This document shows, one piece after another, positions 6,033-11,644 of a DNA stretch of 16,441 bases. Position 1 is the stretch's first letter, and every line of letters begins with the position of its first letter. A program made the position numbers and the translations under genes. This DNA comes from Methylococcaceae bacterium UBA7658 (GTDB taxonomy: Bacteria; Pseudomonadota; Gammaproteobacteria; Methylococcales; Methylomonadaceae), in assembly GCA_002483425.1 (NCBI GenBank), contig DLHW01000063.1, forward strand, positions 1 through 16,441. Direction: 5' to 3'. The notes beneath the pieces are model-generated. The model was not told where the DNA came from and did not search any database. It worked only from the letters and a program-made list of their open reading frames with translations.

Positions 6033-8408
6033 ATGAATTATTATTTGTTTTTAAAGTCCCTGAAACACCGAAATACCGGTAGTAAAACAGATTTTCAAAA
6101 TCCCTTAGTGAACATCTGTTTTGCTCTGCTGATAACGGTTTCACTAGCCCTGACACCTGTCCCCAAAGCATCTGCATCGATGGCCGAACATCAGGCCGTT
6201 TTAGATCTCGTGCCGCTGACCGCCGTCAGCCGCAGAGTCGTTAACGACGGCTTATGGTCGGAGCCTTCTACATGGAACGGCAGTACCTTACCGCAGGCTG
6301 GAGAAAATATTCACGTGCCAGCGGATAAAACGCTCATCGCCGATGTAGAAAGTAATTTAAGTTTCAAAACCTTGAGAGTCGATGGCAAACTTGAGTTTTC
6401 CGCCGTTAACAATGTGACCTTAAAATTGGACACGCTTGTCGTGACGCATCAAGGAACTATCGAAATCGGTTCGGAACTAGAACGCATTCCAGCGGCAAAC
6501 ACTATTAAAATCATAATTGCTAACAACGGCCCAATCGACCGGGAATGGGACCCGATGAATATCAGTAGAGGAGTTATATTACAAGGTAAAACCCGGATAT
6601 TCGGCGCTGAAAAATCGGCTTATCACAAGTTAGCCGTTAATCCTGCATCCGGCTCTTACGAAATCGAACTTGAAGCAGCTCCTAATGGCTGGACCGTGGG
6701 CGATACAGTGGTAATTACCGCCACCCGGTTCCGGAAAAAGGAAAAAACCGATACGTCTTACATCACCCAAGATGAGATGAGAAGCATTCAAGCCATCAAC
6801 GGCAGAATCGTCACTTTAGGCAAACCAGGCGAACCAACAATTTTAGCCAGCTTAAATTTTAACCACGCCTCAGGATCGGAAAACATCCCGGTTTATGCCG
6901 CAAACCTAAGCCGTAACGTCAGAATCATGGGCGAAGGCGGCGACGCCATTCCAAATGCCCAACGCGGTCATTTCGTGGTCATGCACAGTCCGGATACCGT
7001 GATTAAAGGCGCCGGTTTTTATTCGCTTGGCCGAACCGATAAATCTTACCCATTGAATGACTTTAAGCTCGACAGCCAAGGCTATCGGCTCAAAGACGCC
7101 AAAGAAAACTATATTAACGACATCAATACCAATCCGAGAGGGCGTTACGCGGTCCATTTTCATCACACCGGCACCAACATCAACGTGCCCCCTGTTATCT
7201 GTTCCGGTAACGCGATTATTTCAAGTCCAGGCTGGGGCTTTGTCAATCACAGCAGTAACGTGATTATGGAAAACAACGCTTCTTATAATGTTTTCGGCAG
7301 CCACTTCGTCACTGAAGACGGCAACGAATTGGGCTCGTTTAAACACAATATCGCCATTAAATCAGAAGGCAGGGACACTATCGTCAAAACCGGATTGGGC
7401 AATCACGACCACGGTCATACCGGTCACGGTTTTTGGATGCAAACCAGAAATATGACCGTTGAAGACAACGTGATATCCGGTGTGTACGATTCGGCGGTGG
7501 TGTTTTACCACCGTCTCGCGCTTCCCGAAATCAATGTCGATATTCCAAGACAAAATTTGCTGACGCCGTTTAAATCGATCGCTAAGGGTTGGCCGACCAT
7601 CGAATTCAGTAGAGTTCCTATTACCGCCTTCAGAAACACTACTGTTTTAGCCAGCGGTTCAGCCTTGGATGTTATCAAAGAAAAGAAAGAACAATATCAT
7701 GATGTCAGAAACCTGATCGAATCGCTGAAAGGCTATTCAATCATGGGCGGCTTGCAGCTTCAATACACCGAAAAATATACCTTCTCGGATCTGGAATTAA
7801 TCGCGGACCCAGCCACTAAGCAATGGAATAAAGGTGTAAATATATTTAAGAAAGATAGGGATATAGCTTTCGTTAACGCCAAGATTAACGGTTTTATCCA
7901 TCCTTTCGTAACAGGCACGACATTTAACGGCGAACCTGATAAAACCGACGCCACGTTTTTCAAGACATTGGTTGACGGCAGACCCATCATACCTGAAATC
8001 GATATTCATACCCCGGATAATCAAACTGTTTCAAATTACGATCCCGACATTCATAAAGTGATCGACGAATTAGCGGTCACCGACGGATCAATCCCCGTTT
8101 TAAGATTGAAACGAACTATCCCAGGCAACATTTTCGATTTAACGCTGGGCGAACAAAGCTATATCTTTAACGGCGTTAAATTCGATTCGTTGGGAGAAAG
8201 TTTTTTTGAAACCGAATGGAAAAACGATAACTTGATTGCTCTGCTTCATGCAGGTTATTACTCGCTGCCCGACGGTAGAAAATGCATTTTGTTGCGCGAC
8301 GTGATTAGCGACAGATTCAACGGTCAACCGAAAACCGTTGTTACTAAGTTAATATTAACCAGGGATTATAAGTTGATGGGTCCTGAATTAGGCGTGTTAA
8401 AGTATTAG
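6033..8408 (+). CDS. Secreted G8-domain / parallel beta-helix protein
   Basis: A 791-aa protein. Residues 1-49 form a long signal peptide (hydrophobic core about 27-42, cleavage probably after the KASA near 48), so export by Sec is likely. Residues about 72-195 match a G8 domain: the LWSEPSTWNGSTLPQAGE opening, then ADKTLIAD, LRVDGKLEF and repeated Gly/beta-strand spacing. From about 280 to 490 the pattern is right-handed beta-helix (GAGFYSLGR; GRYAVHFHHTG at 369-379; GNAIISSPGWGF; NNASYNV), related to the CEMIP/TMEM2/fibrocystin-like group, where the HFH segment is conserved. A His-rich stretch GNHDHGHTGHGFW lies near 455-467. The last 250 residues are unassigned beta-rich sequence. GAGG 9 bases before the ATG is a modest ribosome site. 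The ligand is unknown; binding or processing of a polysaccharide is an inference. No operon partner is seen. Confidence 0.85.
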   Translation: MNYYLFLKSLKHRNTGSKTDFQNPLVNICFALLITVSLALTPVPKASASMAEHQAVLDLVPLTAVSRRVVNDGLWSEPSTWNGSTLPQAGENIHVPADKTLIADVESNLSFKTLRVDGKLEFSAVNNVTLKLDTLVVTHQGTIEIGSELERIPAANTIKIIIANNGPIDREWDPMNISRGVILQGKTRIFGAEKSAYHKLAVNPASGSYEIELEAAPNGWTVGDTVVITATRFRKKEKTDTSYITQDEMRSIQAINGRIVTLGKPGEPTILASLNFNHASGSENIPVYAANLSRNVRIMGEGGDAIPNAQRGHFVVMHSPDTVIKGAGFYSLGRTDKSYPLNDFKLDSQGYRLKDAKENYINDINTNPRGRYAVHFHHTGTNINVPPVICSGNAIISSPGWGFVNHSSNVIMENNASYNVFGSHFVTEDGNELGSFKHNIAIKSEGRDTIVKTGLGNHDHGHTGHGFWMQTRNMTVEDNVISGVYDSAVVFYHRLALPEINVDIPRQNLLTPFKSIAKGWPTIEFSRVPITAFRNTTVLASGSALDVIKEKKEQYHDVRNLIESLKGYSIMGGLQLQYTEKYTFSDLELIADPATKQWNKGVNIFKKDRDIAFVNAKINGFIHPFVTGTTFNGEPDKTDATFFKTLVDGRPIIPEIDIHTPDNQTVSNYDPDIHKVIDELAVTDGSIPVLRLKRTIPGNIFDLTLGEQSYIFNGVKFDSLGESFFETEWKNDNLIALLHAGYYSLPDGRKCILLRDVISDRFNGQPKTVVTKLILTRDYKLMGPELGVLKY

Positions 8409-8419
8409 TACTGAATTAA

Positions 8420-8474
8420 CTCGCACTTTCGACCGATGAGAAGTTAAAAAACCTCTCATTCTAGAAAGTGTGAG
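8420..8474. repeat. Long imperfect hairpin after the G8 gene
   Basis: The outer arms CTCGCACTTTC (8420-8430) and GAAAGTGTGAG (8464-8474) pair over 11 bp with one G-T wobble. The inner arms ATGAGA-A-GTT and AAC-C-TCTCAT pair around an AAAA loop. There is no T-run on either side, so it is not a classical terminator. It lies between convergent genes and may protect transcript ends, or be a small mobile repeat. Confidence 0.6.
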
Positions 8475-8517
8475 TCTTCGCCTAATTAACCTAACCCTTA
8501 TTTATATCTATCACTGC

Positions 8518-8556
8518 AAAAATGCCTAAGTCACCGGGCTTGGCGTTTTGATTTTA
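8518..8556. terminator. Bidirectional rho-independent terminator
   Basis: The stem pairs AAAA-T-GCC-(T)-AAG (8519-8530) with CTT-GGC-G-TTTT (8539-8549) around an 8-base loop TCACCGGG, with one bulged T and one T-G pair. A T-rich tail follows on both strands. It sits between the convergent ends of the G8 gene and the GGDEF-EAL gene and can serve both. Confidence 0.65.
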
Positions 8557-8571
8557 TCGCGGGAATATTTT

Positions 8572-10758
8572 TTAGACAGTAATTTCCCGATTGGATAACC
8601 AGTTTTCAATTTCCTCCGGCTTAAACGGTTCCGCGATTAGAAACCCTTGAATAAAATCGCATTGCAAAGCTTTCAACGTCGCCGATTGCTCAAGAGTTTC
8701 AACGCCTTCCGCACAAACCCGCATCCCGAGAGTTTGGCCCAACGCAATAATCGCTTTTACGATTGCAGTATCGTAATCCTGCTCCGCAATACCGCTGATA
8801 AAGCTGCGGTCTATTTTGAGTTCGTTCACGGGTATGCGTTTTAAATAGCCTAAAGAAGAATAGCCGGTACCGAAGTCGTCTAACGAAAGATAGATGCCGC
8901 ATCGATGCATTTCCTCCAAGGTTTCTCGTATAGTATCGACACCCTCTACCAGCGTATGTTCGGTAATCTCGATACCCAACCGCTCCAAACCGACGCCGGA
9001 CCCTGAAAACACATGCTTAATGTCTTCGAGTATTCGCCGGTTGCGGGTATGTTTTGCCGAGATATTGACAGAAACGCGAGGAATATGAATCTCTAACAAA
9101 TCCCATTTTTGTATTTGCCGGCAAACGGCCTTCAAACACCAGACCCCCAAGTCGATGATGAATCCTGAATGTTCTGCAATCGGAATAAACTTATCCGGTT
9201 TAACCAAACCCAGCCCGGCATGCTGCCAGCGTAGCAACGCTTCGACACCCTCTAATTGGCCGCTCTGTAAATTGATTTGCGGCTGGTATACCAGAAATAA
9301 TTCATTCCGTTCAATCGCTAATCGTAGCGCATTTTCTAACGACATCCATTCGCAAGCCGAATGGTTTAACTCTTCGGTATAGTAATGAAAATTATTGCGC
9401 CCTTTACTCTTGGCGCGGTACATAGCTAAGTCGGCATAAGAAACCAGCATTTGAGCTTGGCTTGAATCATCCGGATAAACACTAAGACCGATGCTAACGG
9501 AAGTAAAAATTCTTTGCTGGTTAACAAGAAAGGGTCTCTCAAACTCCTTCAGAATAGCAAGCACGATACTGTTGGCGTCGGAAGGACTTGCCTGTTCCAT
9601 GATAAGGACAAATTCGTCGGCGCCAATACGGGCAAGGGTATCCGGGTGGCTTATAGCCTGACGGATCCGGTGGGTAATTTCGACAAGCAACTGGTCGCCA
9701 GCGTCGTGTCCCAGGGTGTCATTGATAAGTTTGAATTGGTCGACATCAATGAAAAACAGAATGAGTTGATAGCCGTAACGCTCCGCCCGGTTAATCGCTA
9801 AATCCAACCGTTCCCAAAAACAAGGGCGATTGGGTAATCCGGTCAAACCGTCATAGGTTGTCAGATGTTCGACTTTTCGAATTAACGCGATTATTTCGGT
9901 GACATCGGCACCGACACACCGATACCCTTCAAATTGATTACTTTGATTAAAAATGGGTTTACCGGAAAAACGGATACTGAGCGATTGCTGATGAGTACTG
10001 GTAAAACTCAAAACAACATCCTGAAATTCGTGTTTCCTTTCCAGAGCTTTTAAATATTTACTGCACGTCTCGCCAGGGTAGGACTGGTTGCTGATTTTGG
10101 TTGCTAAATCGGTTAACTTTCGCGCTAAAAGTTCTGTAGGCCCGGTTGTAATTTTAGTAATGACCAGATCTTTATCGGTTTCCCAAAACCAATCTTCGGA
10201 GACTTCGGCAAAATCCAGGAAACGTTGCTCGCTGTCATGCAACATTTTTTTTTGATATTCCAATTCAGCCAGTTTTTTGCTTAATTTGTTTTGCAGACGC
10301 TCGCTGTGGAGAAACTCCAATTTCGAGTCGGAATAAATCGGTACGCCGGATCCGATACTGCATTTTTTATGAATTTCAAAAACCTCGTTCATAATAGCCA
10401 TTAACTCGCTCATTTCCGTAGGCTTCAAAACAAAACGATCGGCGCCCAAAGAAAATGCGAATATCTGATCGGTTTTATCGGTATAAGTCGCGGTATAAAA
10501 AATAAAGGGAATATGTTTTAGCTTGCCGTCTTTTTTCAAAGCCCGGCAGAACGCGTAGCCATCCATGACCGGCATGAGAATATCGGAAATAATCATCGCG
10601 GGCGGATTCGCTTTAGCTAACGCTAAAGCCTCTTGACCGTTAGCCGCACAGAGAACATCATAGCCGTTAGACGCCAGCATATTTTCTAACAGCACTCTGG
10701 AGTTTTCGTCGTCTTCAGCGATAAGCACGGTTCGGAACTGCTCCGTTATTTTATTCAT
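8572..10758 (-). CDS. REC-PAS-GGDEF-EAL cyclic-di-GMP response regulator
   Basis: A 728-aa soluble regulator. REC domain, residues 9-130: acidic pair ED(D) 15-17, phospho-acceptor Asp59 in SDILMPVMDG, Thr89, Lys112. PAS domain about 175-300 (SEQRFLDFAEVSEDWFWETD). GGDEF domain about 320-475 with DVDQFKLINDTLGHDAGD intact, but the signature reads GADEF (379-383) and the inhibitory-site Arg of RxxD is replaced (SHPD). EAL domain about 490-725: EALLRW at 506, VNISA, EITEH, LDDFGTGYSSL, ELKIDRSF, AEGVET and IQGF, all the catalytic blocks of a phosphodiesterase. The frame is open 21 codons further up to an ATG at 10821, but those codons only shadow the upstream gene. ATG 10758 overlaps the upstream stop as ATGAATAA, indicating coupled translation. 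It probably hydrolyses c-di-GMP when phosphorylated; cyclase activity is doubtful. Confidence 0.93.
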   Translation of the reverse strand: MNKITEQFRTVLIAEDDENSRVLLENMLASNGYDVLCAANGQEALALAKANPPAMIISDILMPVMDGYAFCRALKKDGKLKHIPFIFYTATYTDKTDQIFAFSLGADRFVLKPTEMSELMAIMNEVFEIHKKCSIGSGVPIYSDSKLEFLHSERLQNKLSKKLAELEYQKKMLHDSEQRFLDFAEVSEDWFWETDKDLVITKITTGPTELLARKLTDLATKISNQSYPGETCSKYLKALERKHEFQDVVLSFTSTHQQSLSIRFSGKPIFNQSNQFEGYRCVGADVTEIIALIRKVEHLTTYDGLTGLPNRPCFWERLDLAINRAERYGYQLILFFIDVDQFKLINDTLGHDAGDQLLVEITHRIRQAISHPDTLARIGADEFVLIMEQASPSDANSIVLAILKEFERPFLVNQQRIFTSVSIGLSVYPDDSSQAQMLVSYADLAMYRAKSKGRNNFHYYTEELNHSACEWMSLENALRLAIERNELFLVYQPQINLQSGQLEGVEALLRWQHAGLGLVKPDKFIPIAEHSGFIIDLGVWCLKAVCRQIQKWDLLEIHIPRVSVNISAKHTRNRRILEDIKHVFSGSGVGLERLGIEITEHTLVEGVDTIRETLEEMHRCGIYLSLDDFGTGYSSLGYLKRIPVNELKIDRSFISGIAEQDYDTAIVKAIIALGQTLGMRVCAEGVETLEQSATLKALQCDFIQGFLIAEPFKPEEIENWLSNREITV

Positions 10759-11116
10759 AAACAATCGATTTAATTTGCTGGAGGATGGTATAAGGATCGA
10801 TAGGTTTTTCGATATAGCCATTACAACCGCTGTTCAACAAACGTTCACGGTCTCCTGACATGGCGTAAGACGTGACGGCAATAACCGGAATCGTTTGACC
10901 GATGCTGTTATTCCGCAGCCGGCGAAGCACCTCTTCACCGTCGATATCGGGCAGTTGAATATCAAGCAAAATAAAATCGGGCGGCAACGCTAAAGCCTGC
11001 GCAACACCCTCTTGCCCTGTCGCCGCGCGTTTAACTTTATCGCCGTTTGTTTCAAGAATGAATTTAATCAACTCGAAATTATCTTCATTATCTTCGATGA
11101 CTAAAACGGTGGCCAT
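10751..11116 (-). CDS. Stand-alone receiver-domain response regulator
   Basis: At 121 aa it is a single CheY/DivK-type receiver with no output domain. Acidic pocket residues Glu8 and Asp9 (VIEDNEDN), phospho-acceptor Asp52 (LLDIQLPDIDG), Thr82 (AVTSYAM) and Lys104 (YIEKPID) are all present, so it should be phosphorylatable. It is the first gene of a two-gene unit: its TAA overlaps the ATG of the REC-PAS-GGDEF-EAL gene. The divergent membrane kinase is the obvious candidate phosphodonor. With no DNA-binding domain it must act by protein contact, perhaps as a phosphate relay or sink, or on the c-di-GMP protein. The ribosome site is weak. A second ATG four bases upstream is out of frame. Confidence 0.93.
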   Translation of the reverse strand: MATVLVIEDNEDNFELIKFILETNGDKVKRAATGQEGVAQALALPPDFILLDIQLPDIDGEEVLRRLRNNSIGQTIPVIAVTSYAMSGDRERLLNSGCNGYIEKPIDPYTILQQIKSIVYE

Positions 11117-11524
11117 TCATGAAATCCGGTGTTTTTGATAGTTTTAAGAGATCATTTCGAGCGGCGCGAAACTTATCCGCAGGTTAGAACACTTTTTGTT
11201 TGACCGCATCTAAAAATAATTTAAGTCTAGCACTCGAAAGTCTAAAATGCCAATTCAGTGCTAGACTGTTCAGTGAATTGATTTTTAATCTATTTTTTGA
11301 AAAGAAAAATGCTTGTTCTGATTTTTTGGCTTTGACCGAATTATAGTCCGAATAGCGGACGGGTTACTTGCAATTTAAAAATCAGTGGATTCCCCGCTCG
11401 AAGCGCCTTCGCCCGAGTGACGCCCGATATTAAATTCTTAAAGTAACCGTAGCAACCGGCGGAATATTACTTGAGCAACAGCAACACCGGATCTTTGCAG
11501 AGGCTTTCGCATATCAGGGCTTAG
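11117..11524. other. Divergent regulatory spacer
   Basis: Lies between the receiver gene and the kinase. No gene is seen. It carries the 11-bp inverted repeat at 11224-11267 and small hairpins GTCCG-AATAG-CGGAC (11348-11362) and CGAAG-CGC-CTTCG (11399-11411). I could not place a convincing sigma-70 promoter: TTGGCA on the minus strand near 11250 is a fair -35, but no good -10 follows. Confidence 0.4.
11224..11267. repeat. 11-bp perfect inverted repeat, 22-bp spacer
   Basis: AGTCTAGCACT (11224-11234) and AGTGCTAGACT (11257-11267) are exact reverse complements with centres 33 bp apart, about three helical turns. A second, interlocked repeat pairs CAATTCA (11251-11257) with TGAATTG (11274-11280). 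This could be an operator for a regulator binding two half-sites, or a leader RNA hairpin of the receiver operon. Confidence 0.6.
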
Positions 11525-11638
11525 ATGAACTCAAATGCAGCAATCGAAGCAGAAATGGAATTCATTAATAAAGTCAGAACAATCCTAAATTTTTTAGCGG
11601 ACGCGAACTATAATCAGCATTTTGTCGAGCAGATTTAA
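11525..11638 (+). CDS. Possible 37-aa small protein ahead of the kinase
   Basis: ATG at 11525 to TAA at 11636-11638, ending 6 bp before the kinase ATG. AGGG lies about 5 bases before the start. The product is balanced (MNSNAAIEAEME... ending ANYNQHFVEQI), mostly helical, with no signal or membrane segment, and belongs to no family I recognise. The kinase itself lacks a clear ribosome site, so this ORF could act as a coupled leader. Against it: a perfect TATAAT at 11609-11614 inside it may be the kinase promoter, and such short frames can arise by chance. Confidence 0.35.
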   Translation: MNSNAAIEAEMEFINKVRTILNFLADANYNQHFVEQI

Positions 11639-11644
11639 CTGTTA

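Noticed and set aside
5917..6177. Minus-strand 86-aa frame over the G8 promoter and start
   Set aside because: It overlaps the signal-peptide coding region and the CRP-like sites and has no family resemblance.
10759..10821. 21-codon N-terminal extension of the GGDEF-EAL protein
   Set aside because: It lies wholly within the receiver gene in another frame, has no ribosome site and precedes the conserved receiver fold.
11609..11614. TATAAT as the kinase promoter
   Set aside because: No acceptable -35 hexamer at 16-18 bp; kept only as a caution against the 37-aa ORF.
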